The notes beneath the pieces are model-generated. The model was not told the origin of the DNA, did no database searches, and was given only the letters and a program-made list of their open reading frames with translations. Position numbers and translations under genes: made by a program. DNA of 64,000 bases from Pedobacter sp. PACM 27299 (GTDB lineage: Bacteria; Bacteroidota; Bacteroidia; Sphingobacteriales; Sphingobacteriaceae): assembly GCF_001412655.1 (NCBI RefSeq), contig NZ_CP012996.1, forward strand, positions 2,604,001 to 2,668,000. Reading direction: 5' to 3'. The number at the start of each line of letters is the position of its first letter. The first letter of the stretch is position 1. Of the stretch, positions 33,947-44,168 are shown piece by piece.

Positions 33947-34984
33947 ATGCAACACCCCATAGATAAAGAACTACTAAAAAAATACCTGAAGGATACTTGT
34001 ACCCCCAGCGAGCTGGAAGTTGTACGCGGGTATTTAGGCAGACCAAGTACCGAGGCGATTTTACAGGAACTGATCGCTGAAGAATCAGCCGCAGAATGGG
34101 AGTGCGCCACGAATGCGCCTGTAGAACTTGATGAACAGCTGATCAGATGGCAGTCTAAATTTGAACAGCGTAAAGCCGTATCATCAGGCCATAGCCCAAA
34201 AATCATTAAAGGCTTTTTCAGCAGGAACAACTTTCTAAAATATGCTGCGGTATTGAGTACGGTCATTTTAGGAATAGGGATCTATACATTGAACAGCTCC
34301 CAGGAAAAAGAACTTCCTAAAGCAGCAATTCAATTGTCCATGAAAACTTTTACTACGGTAAAGGGGCAGCGTGCAAAGATCACCTTAACCGATGGAACCA
34401 TCGTTTACATGGGAGCGGGCAGTACTTTAGCCTATCCTGAGCAATTTAAAGATTCGATCAGAAGTGTATCCTTAAAAGGAGAAGCATTTTTCGAAGTCGC
34501 AAAGAATCCTGCACAGCCCTTCATCATCCAGACAGAAAACATTCGCACCCAGGTATTGGGAACTTCCTTTAAAGTAAACGCCATCACTGGAAAACCCTTT
34601 CAAGTGCAGGTGGCTACCGGAAAGGTAAGAGTAGATCGTATAAAAGAAGGCCAAAGAGAGGAACTCGCCATCTTGACCCCAGGACAGCAGCTGAGTTTAA
34701 AAACCTTAAATGACCGGGCGGTTTCCAGCGAAATTGCCGTTGCAGATATTCAGGGATGGAGAAATTCAAGACTGGTTTTCAAAGACCAGACCATTCAGGA
34801 AATCGCGGAGCAGCTGGAGCGTTCCTACGATGTTCGCTTTACATTCAAATCTCCGCAAAAAGCAGCAGCTGTGCTGACGGTCACCCTTCAGGACAACATT
34901 CCTTTAAATGAAACGCTGCGGGTTTTAAGTGCCGGCGCACATTTCAAATATCAGATACAAGGTAAAAACATCATTATTAAATAA
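33947..34984 (+). CDS. FecR-family anti-sigma factor
   Basis: 345 residues. A cytoplasmic N-terminal region (1-94) binds the sigma factor, a single membrane helix lies about 96-115, and the periplasmic part has a FecR domain (about 135-235; LTDGTIVYMGAGSTLAYP, GEAFFEVAKNPAQPF). A C-terminal DUF4974 follows (about 275-345; RLVFKDQTIQEIAEQLERSY). It would transmit the signal from the STN domain of the following receptor. An unusually good Shine-Dalgarno AAGGAG precedes its ATG. Confidence 0.95.
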   Translation: MQHPIDKELLKKYLKDTCTPSELEVVRGYLGRPSTEAILQELIAEESAAEWECATNAPVELDEQLIRWQSKFEQRKAVSSGHSPKIIKGFFSRNNFLKYAAVLSTVILGIGIYTLNSSQEKELPKAAIQLSMKTFTTVKGQRAKITLTDGTIVYMGAGSTLAYPEQFKDSIRSVSLKGEAFFEVAKNPAQPFIIQTENIRTQVLGTSFKVNAITGKPFQVQVATGKVRVDRIKEGQREELAILTPGQQLSLKTLNDRAVSSEIAVADIQGWRNSRLVFKDQTIQEIAEQLERSYDVRFTFKSPQKAAAVLTVTLQDNIPLNETLRVLSAGAHFKYQIQGKNIIIK

Positions 34985-35023
34985 GGAAAGGCGGTTATGA
35001 CGGATTAGTTACTCAAAAAAAAA

Positions 35024-35057
35024 CGTTCCCAATGGCCCTGGCAGGCTAAAGGGAACG
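35024..35057 (-). terminator. Hairpin between anti-sigma and receptor genes
   Basis: CGTTCCC (35024-35030) pairs with GGGAACG (35051-35057). On the minus strand nine T residues follow; on the plus strand there is no T-run. It therefore looks like a terminator for antisense transcription from the receptor leader, or an mRNA-stabilising stem on the sense strand. Confidence 0.45.
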
Positions 35058-35188
35058 CTTCATTAAAATTCGTCCTGCCTTCCATGTTTTCGACGACACA
35101 TAGGCAGGTTGAAATGGCAGCCGGAAAACCGGCTCATACACCTATTATTCGCCCAAAGGGCATTTTAACACGTATAACATTCAAATAT

Positions 35189-38100
35189 ATGCAAAAAGGA
35201 TCAATAGCTAATCCTTCACTTTTGGAGGAACCCGGTGGTTCCAGATTTTTAAGAATAATTTATTTGCTGATGAGATGTTCATTTGTCCTGTTGTTTACTA
35301 AGCTGACCATGGTAGGCATGCTGTATGCCAACACCGTAACTGGCCAGGATCTGAACCGAAAGGTGGATCTGAAACTGGAAGGAGTTGGGGTAAAAGAAAG
35401 CCTGCTACATATAGAAGCCAAGACTGGCGTAAAGTTTCTGCTTCCACAGAAGGTGCTGGACATCAGTACCAAAAAAGTAAACCTGACCACAAATGATATG
35501 ACCGTTGCGGAAGCCATTAAAAATGTGCTTTCCAATTCCGGTTTAAGGTATAAAGTGGTGGAGCATTATGTAGTGATTGAAGCCATCCCGGTTCAGCAGC
35601 GGATCACGGGCAGGGTAACTGACGCGGCAAACAAAGAAAGTTTACCAGGCGTATCTATCCAGATCAAAGGCCAGCAGCGCGGAACCTCCACAGATGTAGA
35701 CGGTAATTTTAGCCTCACAATTACGGAACCCGAGGTGACCCTGGTATTCAGTTACATGGGCTACAACACCAGAACGGTAAAAGTGGATAAAAACAGCGCT
35801 AACCTGAATATCGCCATGACGGCTTCCAGCAATGCCTTAAATGAGGTGACTGTGCAGGCCAGAAGAAAAGCGAATACAGAAGTTGCCGTATTGGACGAAA
35901 GAAAAAAATCTTCCGTGATCCAGGACGCGATTTCTTCTCAATTGATAGAACGTACCGGAAGTATCACCACTACGCAGGCCTTACAGCGCGTATCAGGGGT
36001 AACGGTAACCGATGATAAATATGTAGCGATCCGTGGTTTGGGCGATAGAAGTGTTATCGGACAGCTGAATGGCGTTCGTTTAGCTTCCTCAGATCCAGAC
36101 CGCAGTACGATCCCACTAGATTTAGTACCCGCTTCCTTATTAGACAACATCACCATTTATAAAACCGTAACGCCGGATAAACCTGCAGATGCAGCAGCGG
36201 GTATTGTGGAACTGAAAACTAAATCTGTTCCTGAAAAGGAGACTTTTGAAATCATCGCGCAAAGCGGATTAAATTCAAATGTAGGTTTAGGTGGTCAGTA
36301 CAATAGCTTCTGGAACAGTGACATGGGGACTTTCGGTGGAAAGATCAAGGACAAGAACCTGAGCAATGATTTTAAAAACCTGGCCAAGCAATATCCAGAC
36401 GGATTGGGTTCTATACAAAACATGATTGCCAACAGCAATTATAGCCCAAGTGCTTATCAGGAAGTCAACCGCATCAATAGCATCATGCAGTCTTTTGATC
36501 CGGTGATGACTACGCAATACAAAAAAGCACCCTTAAATCAGCTGTATTCGGCGACCTATGGAAATAGCTTTGATGTATTTAAAAAACATAAAATAGGCTT
36601 GATCCTGGGCGGGAATTACTACCGACGCATCACTGATATTTCCGGGGGAGATTTAACCCAATACAGTATCTATCAAGGGGTGGTGACTGGTAATACCGAT
36701 GTATACAGTCCGCGGAATATTCCAAACTACATCACGCCAAACAGTCTGTATATGGGTAAATACCAGACCTATAAAGAAAATACAGGTATAGAAACGCTAA
36801 ACTACGGTACTTTAGCCGGTTTAACCTATCGTTTCAACAGCAGAAACGAAATCAGTATGCAATATCTGGGCAGCTGGGGTGGAGAAAGCAAGGCGACCAA
36901 CCTATACGGTCGTTATGAATATACCGGCTTACCGGGCGATGTATACACGACTACTTATTCTCTGAAACAGACCTTCCGTAACCTGAATACCTTCAATTTA
37001 CAGGGAGAGCATAAATTTCTGGATAACGAAATGTCGCCTCGTTTAAGCTATAATGTGGCCAGCTCCAGGTCTAAACAAAACGATCCGGATTTCCGTTTCG
37101 CCAGCTTAGTAGACTATATGCCTAGAGGCGGTGGCTGGTATTCAAGACCGGGAATTGGTGCAGGAAGTACTACTGAAGGCCTAACTTATACCAAACATCT
37201 TTACGCTTTAACCTCCGGTTATGTGAATGGATTTGGTCCTTATGGCATCATGCAGGCAGAACCAAACGGACGCAGATGGCGTAACCTGGATGAGAAGAAT
37301 TACAACTATAAAGCAGACTTGAGCATCCCTTTTAAACTATTCGGACAGACCCAGCAGTTTAAAACAGGGATCAACTATTTGTTCCGTGACCGTTCATTTA
37401 CAGAGAATCAGCTGTTCTTGCCGGGCTCAAACTTTACCTCGAATAAATCTATCCCATTGTATGATGTGGAAGGCAACTTAAACCGACTGGTGAGCAATCA
37501 GATCATCGGTGTAAAGGCACCTGCAGCCAATCAGGGCGAGGGCATGATGCCTATCGGTGGTTTCTTGTACAACACACAAAAATCTCCGAACAACTACACC
37601 GGCTACTTTGAAACCAATGCCCTGTACGGGATGGTGGATTTGAAAATCACGGAAAAGCTTCGTGTAGCAGGTGGTGTCCGTTTCGAAACCACTAATATCG
37701 GATCCAAAGTAGATACGGCAGGGGTATTCTTAGACCCTTCCTTAACTGCAGGAGGTGCCAGCGGTGGAAGGATTCCATTGAATCCAATCAACCCGAATTC
37801 CGTTTATAAAACTGGTTTCAAGCCGTATTATTCGGTCAACGCCACTTATACCTTAAACGACAACATGAATTTCCGTACGGCTTACAACACTACGCTGGCC
37901 CGTCCGGAGTTAAGGGAAATCACCAATGTGTTTGAGTTCGACGCTTTCCAGATGGGATTGGTAGTCGGTAATCCAAACCTGAAAAACCAATCTACGCAAA
38001 ACCTGGACTTCAGATGGGAATGGTTCCCGGATAAAGGGGAGGTGCTTGCGGTTTCCGCCTTCGGCAAACGTATTGAAAACCAATTGGTAAAGGTGTTCAG

Positions 38101-38710
38101 TCTGCAAACTGCAGGTTTAGCGGCCACTTATCCGGAGTTTCCAACCATCCAGTTCCAGAACGATCCTAACGTTGGTAGGGTATGGGGATTGGAGCTAGAA
38201 GTAGTGAAAAGTCTGGGTGCTTTATATGATCCTTTGAAGAATTTCTACTTCGGCTCTAACCTATTACTCGCACAGAGTGACATCAAAAAAACACCGGAAC
38301 GTTATGAAGCCATCCGTTCACTGGATCGTTATACGCCAAAAAACTCTCCGCTGTTTGAGCAGGCACCTTATTCCATCAACCTTTGGTTAAACTATGAAAA
38401 CCCAAAATCCGGCTCTGATTTAACCATGACTTTTAACATGGTAGGAGAGCGTTTGGTACAGATTAACCTGACCGGTGAGCCTGATTTGTACACCCAGCCG
38501 GTACCGGTATTAGATTTTGTATTCAGTCAGCGCATCACTAAGAGCGTGAAATTTAAAGGATATGCGAAGAACATCCTGAATCCGGCCATCAAAACCGTTT
38601 ATGCAAATCCTCAGACTGGTGGTAAATGGTACGGTAACGAATACATCAACCGCAGTTTTACCCGTGGTGCAGAAATTATGCTGGGCTTTACCTATAACCT
38701 TCTTAAATAA
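35189..38710 (+). CDS. STN-domain TonB-dependent transducer/receptor
   Basis: About 1173 residues from the ATG at 35189. The frame begins at 35084, but the extra 35 residues are basic and unlike an export signal, while MQKGSIANPSLLEEP is typical of these proteins. After a signal segment there is an STN (secretin/TonB N-terminal) domain (about 58-131), a carboxypeptidase-regulatory-like domain (139-215; GNFSLTITEPEVTLVFSYMG), a plug (IRGLGDRSVIGQLNGVRL) and a large barrel ending in NLLK. The STN domain is the usual contact for FecR. There is no SusD partner; two DUF4397-type lipoproteins follow. Confidence 0.93.
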   Translation: MQKGSIANPSLLEEPGGSRFLRIIYLLMRCSFVLLFTKLTMVGMLYANTVTGQDLNRKVDLKLEGVGVKESLLHIEAKTGVKFLLPQKVLDISTKKVNLTTNDMTVAEAIKNVLSNSGLRYKVVEHYVVIEAIPVQQRITGRVTDAANKESLPGVSIQIKGQQRGTSTDVDGNFSLTITEPEVTLVFSYMGYNTRTVKVDKNSANLNIAMTASSNALNEVTVQARRKANTEVAVLDERKKSSVIQDAISSQLIERTGSITTTQALQRVSGVTVTDDKYVAIRGLGDRSVIGQLNGVRLASSDPDRSTIPLDLVPASLLDNITIYKTVTPDKPADAAAGIVELKTKSVPEKETFEIIAQSGLNSNVGLGGQYNSFWNSDMGTFGGKIKDKNLSNDFKNLAKQYPDGLGSIQNMIANSNYSPSAYQEVNRINSIMQSFDPVMTTQYKKAPLNQLYSATYGNSFDVFKKHKIGLILGGNYYRRITDISGGDLTQYSIYQGVVTGNTDVYSPRNIPNYITPNSLYMGKYQTYKENTGIETLNYGTLAGLTYRFNSRNEISMQYLGSWGGESKATNLYGRYEYTGLPGDVYTTTYSLKQTFRNLNTFNLQGEHKFLDNEMSPRLSYNVASSRSKQNDPDFRFASLVDYMPRGGGWYSRPGIGAGSTTEGLTYTKHLYALTSGYVNGFGPYGIMQAEPNGRRWRNLDEKNYNYKADLSIPFKLFGQTQQFKTGINYLFRDRSFTENQLFLPGSNFTSNKSIPLYDVEGNLNRLVSNQIIGVKAPAANQGEGMMPIGGFLYNTQKSPNNYTGYFETNALYGMVDLKITEKLRVAGGVRFETTNIGSKVDTAGVFLDPSLTAGGASGGRIPLNPINPNSVYKTGFKPYYSVNATYTLNDNMNFRTAYNTTLARPELREITNVFEFDAFQMGLVVGNPNLKNQSTQNLDFRWEWFPDKGEVLAVSAFGKRIENQLVKVFSLQTAGLAATYPEFPTIQFQNDPNVGRVWGLELEVVKSLGALYDPLKNFYFGSNLLLAQSDIKKTPERYEAIRSLDRYTPKNSPLFEQAPYSINLWLNYENPKSGSDLTMTFNMVGERLVQINLTGEPDLYTQPVPVLDFVFSQRITKSVKFKGYAKNILNPAIKTVYANPQTGGKWYGNEYINRSFTRGAEIMLGFTYNLLK

Positions 38711-40449
38711 TGAACAAGCTAAAATATAAATTCCTCCCCCTGTTTTTCCTGACGGCAATGCTCTTATTTCAGGCTTGTAAAAAGGATAAGCTGAATTTTG
38801 AGGCTGATAACCGCGTTTTAACAGAGAACCGTGTGAATTCTACGGCCAGGGTGATCAATCTTTCGCTTTACAATCAGGTGATCGCCAATGGTGATAGCCT
38901 GACCAGTTTTCTAACCCCAGTTCCAACTCCAGGATCGCCTCCAAAATTACCGGGAACTTCGTATTTCCCTGTGAATGGCTATTTGACTAAGAGCTGGTAC
39001 ATCCCGCAAAACCTTTTCAATGCACAGGAAACCGTAAAATTAGACTTCATGACCCGGTCTTATCAGCCCACATTAGGTACTGATATTAAAACAGAGATCA
39101 AAAACGATTACAGCAATCCAATGGATTATTTCCTGATGCCAACTTTTGCGATGGAAGGACAGCCGGATGTAGTTCCTGTGAAAAGAGGGGTCTCGGCACC
39201 TTCAAAACCTGATCACTTTAAAATCAGGATCGTCAACCTTTCCGGTAAAATTAAGAACCCTGCTTTCAACAGCAGTGGAGCCCTGGAAGATTTAACGGGC
39301 CGCGTATCCCTGGCTTACTCAGATGGTACGCTTGTGAATACGCGAACCAGCAACATGAATTCCGTTGATGTGGCTTCTGAATATGTAGAGCTGCCTTATG
39401 GCACCTACCAGTTTAAAGTACTGATGGCGGACGGCCGACAAATGCCTGCCCTAGGTGCTGAATTGAACCAGTATACCATATTAGACCCGCCAACTTCTAC
39501 GATTCCAAGAACGATCAGCAATTCTACTGCTTTAGTTTATGCACCGATTCAAACCTATCAGCCTGGAGGGATTTACACGATCTTAATCGCTCCACAGCGC
39601 TTTAATTATTTAATCAATGAGAATTCGGAAACCGCTGATACTTACCAGAATTCATTCCAGATATTGAATGACAATACCGCTCCTGTTAACAATAGCTATT
39701 TCCGAGTACAAGGTGTGAATGCTTTGAACACTGAAAAAGTAAGTTTCAGAGTAGATGGTAAAACGATTGCCAGCGGTCTTGGTTTTGGCGCATCCGGCGA
39801 CTATAGTAATTTCATACAGGGCACACATACCATTGAAGCGGTAGATGCTTCAGGGAAGGTCATTGCTTCAGGATCACAAGTACTTCGTTCTGCGCAGAAT
39901 TATACGGCTTGGTTATCGCCAGATGCTGCAGGAGCAGCTAAATTGTTAATCGTTGCCAACGATTTGAGCGGTGCAACTTATACCGGTGGCCCTGAACAGG
40001 AAGATGCTACTTATGCTAGAAATCAGTACCGCTACTTCTTCTTTAAAAGGTTTTTAAACCTGTCGGCCGGCAATCCTTATCTCACTTTCACGCTGGATAA
40101 CGGTCAGCCTATTTCCAGCGGCGAGGACAATCCTAATGCTGGGGTCAACCTTCAGCCGGGGATGCCTTTGTTTGAACGTCCTTATGTGAGCAGTGATTAC
40201 GCCTCAAATTCTTATGAGGTAATGGCCTACCGTTCTAAGCCTAACGTGGTTCCTGGGGTTTGGGCAAGCGATATACAGGTGCTGAAAAGCGATGCTTTTA
40301 TCGCCAACAAAGACCTATACCTGAGGCCAGGAAGGGAATTGCCTGTCCATGAGCCTGGTATTTATACGGTTAGCTTAATTGGGCAATCTGGAACGGGAAG
40401 CGTACCAGCCACCAAAGCAAAAATGATCATTATCAAACATAACAAATAA
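38710..40449 (+). CDS. DUF4397-type lipoprotein, operon with receptor
   Basis: 579 residues; lipoprotein signal with Cys at 23 (LLFQACKKDK). The start codon overlaps the receptor stop (TAATG). The first part contains TARVINLSLYNQVIANG and the middle contains YFRVQGVNALNTEKVSFRVDGKTIASGLGFG followed by FIQGTHTIEAVDASGK, consistent with tandem DUF4397-like beta-domains. It is probably surface-exposed beside the receptor in the place where SusD stands in glycan loci. Ligand unknown. Confidence 0.75.
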   Translation: MNKLKYKFLPLFFLTAMLLFQACKKDKLNFEADNRVLTENRVNSTARVINLSLYNQVIANGDSLTSFLTPVPTPGSPPKLPGTSYFPVNGYLTKSWYIPQNLFNAQETVKLDFMTRSYQPTLGTDIKTEIKNDYSNPMDYFLMPTFAMEGQPDVVPVKRGVSAPSKPDHFKIRIVNLSGKIKNPAFNSSGALEDLTGRVSLAYSDGTLVNTRTSNMNSVDVASEYVELPYGTYQFKVLMADGRQMPALGAELNQYTILDPPTSTIPRTISNSTALVYAPIQTYQPGGIYTILIAPQRFNYLINENSETADTYQNSFQILNDNTAPVNNSYFRVQGVNALNTEKVSFRVDGKTIASGLGFGASGDYSNFIQGTHTIEAVDASGKVIASGSQVLRSAQNYTAWLSPDAAGAAKLLIVANDLSGATYTGGPEQEDATYARNQYRYFFFKRFLNLSAGNPYLTFTLDNGQPISSGEDNPNAGVNLQPGMPLFERPYVSSDYASNSYEVMAYRSKPNVVPGVWASDIQVLKSDAFIANKDLYLRPGRELPVHEPGIYTVSLIGQSGTGSVPATKAKMIIIKHNK

Positions 40450-40517
40450 TGAAAGCAGCAAAAGCCCTTATGAATCCGCTAATGATCGCTTCATACGCTA
40501 TTAAAAAATATCATCTG

Positions 40518-41738
40518 ATGAAAAAGAATAGATTATTTCTAATGAACAAAACATTCGTCTGGCTGGTCGCTTGTAATTTCCTGCTGCTGACCTCCGGCTG
40601 TGTAAAGGTCGAATACAGTAAAATTAAGGAGCCTGCGTACCTGCGCGTGTTCAACAACCTGAACTACGTGCAAACGCTGGGCAGTAAAGACAATAAAGTA
40701 CCGTATTTCTGTATGTTCATCAATCCGGTAGTGGATGCCAGCGGGATGCCCGTAAGTGCAGAAATTGTAGGTGATTTCCTGGACCAGCGGGATGCTTATG
40801 CACCGCCATATCCATCTCATATTGGAACCAGTACTTCGGTAAATAACCCGGAATACCCTGGAAAAGAGAATGTATTGGTAGGTCCGATTTTAAACGGTTT
40901 TGATCTGAGCAGCTGGGCACAGGTGCCATCTGGAAAAGTACGCATCATGTTTGCTTACCGACCTAAAAATACGGTGCCCTTCTTTCAATTAGAAACCCAC
41001 CTTAAAAAGGACATCCTGATCGATACCACCATCAATTTGACCAATCAGGAAGTCTATACGCTGCACCTGCTGCAGAAAGACTTTGTCAGCAAGAAAACAG
41101 GGGTATTACTGCGTCAGGAGATCTTCCATAAACTCCCATTGTCCGACTCACTGGCTTATGTGAATTTCTATAACATGAGCGCAAAAGGATACTGGCAGGC
41201 AGAAAAGTCCCTTAAAGAAGACAATTTCTTATTGGCAAGTTTTCAATGGGGAATGAAAGACGACATGAACGTTTACCTTTCGCTTTTCGAAAATCAGAAT
41301 ATATTGAGTACCCAAGGGGCCACCGTAACAGGCTACAAAGGGAAATACTTCGCCAATGTGAAGCTAAATACGGAAAGTCCAGCAGTGAGCCCTTATTCCA
41401 GCTTCCCGATCTGGGCCAGTAAATCATCCAATGGCATCACCACCAACATCTGGCCTAGGTTCGACTTTTTTGTGCCGGGAATGGACATCACCACCAATCC
41501 ATACTATGGCGGTTCTACGGATAATGGTGGAAACTGGGTTTCTGTGAATTGTCTGCAAAACGGTAAAATCAGGATGACAAGCAATGATAATGCGGCAATA
41601 CTGCCTAACGTATTGGTCAACATCCACTCTGGCAAGAACAATCCGGCCACATTCGCTACCGTAAACACCATTGAAGTAGTAAATGGTAAGGTTTATTTAA
41701 CCACCATTCAAAGGAAATATGCACCGCCAATTTATTAA
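40518..41738 (+). CDS. Second DUF4397-like lipoprotein
   Basis: About 406 residues from the ATG at 40518. A frame start at 40449 overlaps the preceding stop (TAATG) but would give a 50-residue signal region, so 40518 is preferred. Lipoprotein Cys is in LLLTSGCVKVEY. The segments AYLRVFNNLNYVQTL and VPSGKVRIMFAYRPK resemble the start of DUF4397 domains, with lower certainty than the previous gene. It belongs to the same operon as the receptor and FAS1 lipoproteins. Confidence 0.65.
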   Translation: MKKNRLFLMNKTFVWLVACNFLLLTSGCVKVEYSKIKEPAYLRVFNNLNYVQTLGSKDNKVPYFCMFINPVVDASGMPVSAEIVGDFLDQRDAYAPPYPSHIGTSTSVNNPEYPGKENVLVGPILNGFDLSSWAQVPSGKVRIMFAYRPKNTVPFFQLETHLKKDILIDTTINLTNQEVYTLHLLQKDFVSKKTGVLLRQEIFHKLPLSDSLAYVNFYNMSAKGYWQAEKSLKEDNFLLASFQWGMKDDMNVYLSLFENQNILSTQGATVTGYKGKYFANVKLNTESPAVSPYSSFPIWASKSSNGITTNIWPRFDFFVPGMDITTNPYYGGSTDNGGNWVSVNCLQNGKIRMTSNDNAAILPNVLVNIHSGKNNPATFATVNTIEVVNGKVYLTTIQRKYAPPIY

Positions 41739-41742
41739 GAAT

Positions 41743-42831
41743 ATGATTTTCAAGGAAAAAAGAAAATATAGGAATAAAACGCTGATGATACTGGCCATAG
41801 GAATGCAAATCTTATTGCTGGCTTCCTGTAAGCATGATGATTTAACGATTGCTGAACCGAACGAAAACATCCGTCCGGCAGCAGATTTTGTTAAGAACAA
41901 CTATGAAATGCGCTTGTTTTATGCGGCCATTAAAAAAGCAGGCTATGTGGATGAGCTCAATGGAACAGGGCCTTTTACCATATTGGCACCTACCGATGAA
42001 GCCTTCAATAGGATGGGGGTTTATAGCCCTTCAGATTTTGATAAAATGAACCAGGATAGCCTGAAAAAGGTGATTGGGTACCATTTGATGCCTCGGAAAT
42101 TGAGGGTGAGCGATATTCCAAATAATGGAATTGATGTGCGTTATGCCACTTTAGCTGGCAGCGACCTGTATGTTTCCAGAGCTTCAACCAACCCAAATGG
42201 AGGTGCAGAAAATGAACTGTATTTTTCTGGATCTGAGGTGCTGCGACAAGATGTGGTGCTGGCCAATGGAACCCTGCATGTGCTGGACAACGTGATGAAA
42301 CCTAATTTCAATAAAACCGTACAAGCCTGGCTGGCCGGACATCCGGATTACAGCGTGTTTGTAAGCGGTTTAAAGAAGTTTAACTTATGGGATCAGCTCG
42401 CCGGAACAGCAGAATTCACCGTTTTTGCGCCCAATAATGAAGCCCTTAAAAATGTAGGCATTACCGCTGCTTCCTTAAATGCAATGGATGTCAGCAAATA
42501 CCAGGGAGAGCTGCTTTTTGGAGTTTACCTTTTATACGACAGACACTTTTTTGTGTCCGATACTCAGGTGTTCGCCAGGATCAATTCGAATGCCTCATTT
42601 GACTACTATCTAAAGAACAGCAGCTATTATATGACCTTCGGAGGCGGAAAACTATATCCCACTTTTAAACTGGGTTATGGAATAAGCTTACGTAATGATG
42701 GACCAACAGGTAGTCTTATCAACTCAGCGACCAGCACCATCGTCGCGAAAAATGACAATTTATGTAGCAATGGGCTTGTGCATCACCTGGCTGATGGAAT
42801 GGTTAAACCAGAACAAGCGATAAAAAAATAA
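41743..42831 (+). CDS. FAS1 (fasciclin) domain lipoprotein 1
   Basis: About 362 residues from the ATG at 41743, 4 bp after the previous stop; an ATG at 41719 overlaps that gene. Lipoprotein Cys is in LLLASCKHDD. Two FAS1 domains are visible. The first has GPFTILAPTDEAFNRMG and ends with ANGTLHVLDNVM, both hallmark motifs. The second has AEFTVFAPNNEALKNVG and closes with SNGLVHHLADGMV. FAS1 domains mediate adhesion or protein and glycan contacts. First of three consecutive FAS1 genes. Confidence 0.88.
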   Translation: MIFKEKRKYRNKTLMILAIGMQILLLASCKHDDLTIAEPNENIRPAADFVKNNYEMRLFYAAIKKAGYVDELNGTGPFTILAPTDEAFNRMGVYSPSDFDKMNQDSLKKVIGYHLMPRKLRVSDIPNNGIDVRYATLAGSDLYVSRASTNPNGGAENELYFSGSEVLRQDVVLANGTLHVLDNVMKPNFNKTVQAWLAGHPDYSVFVSGLKKFNLWDQLAGTAEFTVFAPNNEALKNVGITAASLNAMDVSKYQGELLFGVYLLYDRHFFVSDTQVFARINSNASFDYYLKNSSYYMTFGGGKLYPTFKLGYGISLRNDGPTGSLINSATSTIVAKNDNLCSNGLVHHLADGMVKPEQAIKK

Positions 42832-42837
42832 GATATC

Positions 42838-44166
42838 ATGATGAATATGAGAAATTTAAGGTCAGTGATTTTATGCTCAGGTCTGCTGCTGTTTGCCGCT
42901 TGTACCAAAAGCGAATTTATACCTGACCCGGCAGGAAGCCAGGTTCCTTTTCAACCTGAAGCCACACAAACTGTAGAAGAATTATTAGCCGCATCTCCGG
43001 CAAAACTTTACTACAGCGCCTGGCAAAAAAGTAATATCAAGACGATCCTGAAAGCAAAAAGCAGCAAATTGGTGTATACCGTTTTTGCCCCGAATGATGC
43101 GGCAATGCAGGCTGCGGGTTTAACTGCCGCTGCAATCGGGCAGATGCCTGTCGCAAAATTAGATAGCTTAATGATGTTTTATACCACGCTTGGATTCGTT
43201 ACGCAGACAGAACTGAAACAGCGAAGCGACAATTTTGTGGTGAAAACCCTGCTGCAGAAACCTGGGCTTTACCTGCCTTATTATGAAAATACAGCATCAA
43301 GACAATACGACCTTTATTACTTTAAAAACTATGTAGGTGTAAAAGGAGAGTCCCTGCTGGTGAATGGCAAGAACCTAGGGAAACTGAATTATATCCCTGC
43401 GGTAGATGGTGGGCTTTACCTCTTGGAAAAAGCCATAGAAAAGCCAACCAAAACCATTTTAGAAGCTTTAACCGCAGATGGCAGATTTACCATATTCCTG
43501 GAATCTCAGCGCCTGGCAGATGAAAGTTATATCGAAACGATGATCAATGGTATGGAGCCGCTTTTCGGTTACAGACCTGAGCCGGAAGAAGTGCTGCCAT
43601 ATATTACCGGCAGAAAGCTGTACACCGTTGGATGGGGCATCAATGCGCCAATTTATCAGGGATACATAGGACCAAATATTACCATATCTACACTCTTTGC
43701 ACCAACAGATGAGGCTTTTCATAACGCAGGATTTCAAACCCTCGCCGAAGTCATGAAGTTTAATGAACGCGGTGCCAGCACAATTTATTTTGATGAGAAT
43801 TTGTTTACCGGAGTGGGTGGCTTTCCAATGGATACCGTATACAATTTTCACCGTGATTGGGGAAGGATGTTCCAGCGACTGACCACGGGTGGAGATAAAG
43901 CGATCGCGAATACCACCGTGTTTTATGGCAATGTGCTCAATGCTGCACTGAACGAATACATGGTGAATGTGGGCGGAAATGCGCCTGCAGAATTTGCCTA
44001 TAAAATGCCAATCGAATTTTCATCATCCAATAACAGCGTTCAGCTGAAGGCAAAAGGTTCCAGCTATCCGGCAGCAACGGTAACAGAGACCGATATCAAC
44101 ACCTTAAACGGACCCATCCATGTGGTTGACCGCCTGATTTTTCCTAAAGGATTTAAACTAAACTAA
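42838..44166 (+). CDS. FAS1 domain lipoprotein 2
   Basis: 442 residues; lipoprotein Cys in LLFAACTKSE. Two more divergent FAS1 domains are visible: the first contains LVYTVFAPNDAAMQAAGL and closes with VDGGLYLLEKAIE, the second contains ISTLFAPTDEAFHNAGF and closes with LNGPIHVVDRLIFP. It starts 6 bp after the previous stop. The second domain carries a long insert (about residues 310-400). Its function is inferred only from domain type and operon position. Confidence 0.82.
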   Translation: MMNMRNLRSVILCSGLLLFAACTKSEFIPDPAGSQVPFQPEATQTVEELLAASPAKLYYSAWQKSNIKTILKAKSSKLVYTVFAPNDAAMQAAGLTAAAIGQMPVAKLDSLMMFYTTLGFVTQTELKQRSDNFVVKTLLQKPGLYLPYYENTASRQYDLYYFKNYVGVKGESLLVNGKNLGKLNYIPAVDGGLYLLEKAIEKPTKTILEALTADGRFTIFLESQRLADESYIETMINGMEPLFGYRPEPEEVLPYITGRKLYTVGWGINAPIYQGYIGPNITISTLFAPTDEAFHNAGFQTLAEVMKFNERGASTIYFDENLFTGVGGFPMDTVYNFHRDWGRMFQRLTTGGDKAIANTTVFYGNVLNAALNEYMVNVGGNAPAEFAYKMPIEFSSSNNSVQLKAKGSSYPAATVTETDINTLNGPIHVVDRLIFPKGFKLN

Positions 44167-44168
44167 AC

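Noticed and set aside
34985..35188. Region before the receptor considered as part of its coding sequence (start at 35084)
   Set aside because: The extra residues are basic and unlike a signal peptide; the ATG at 35189 gives the usual N-terminus.
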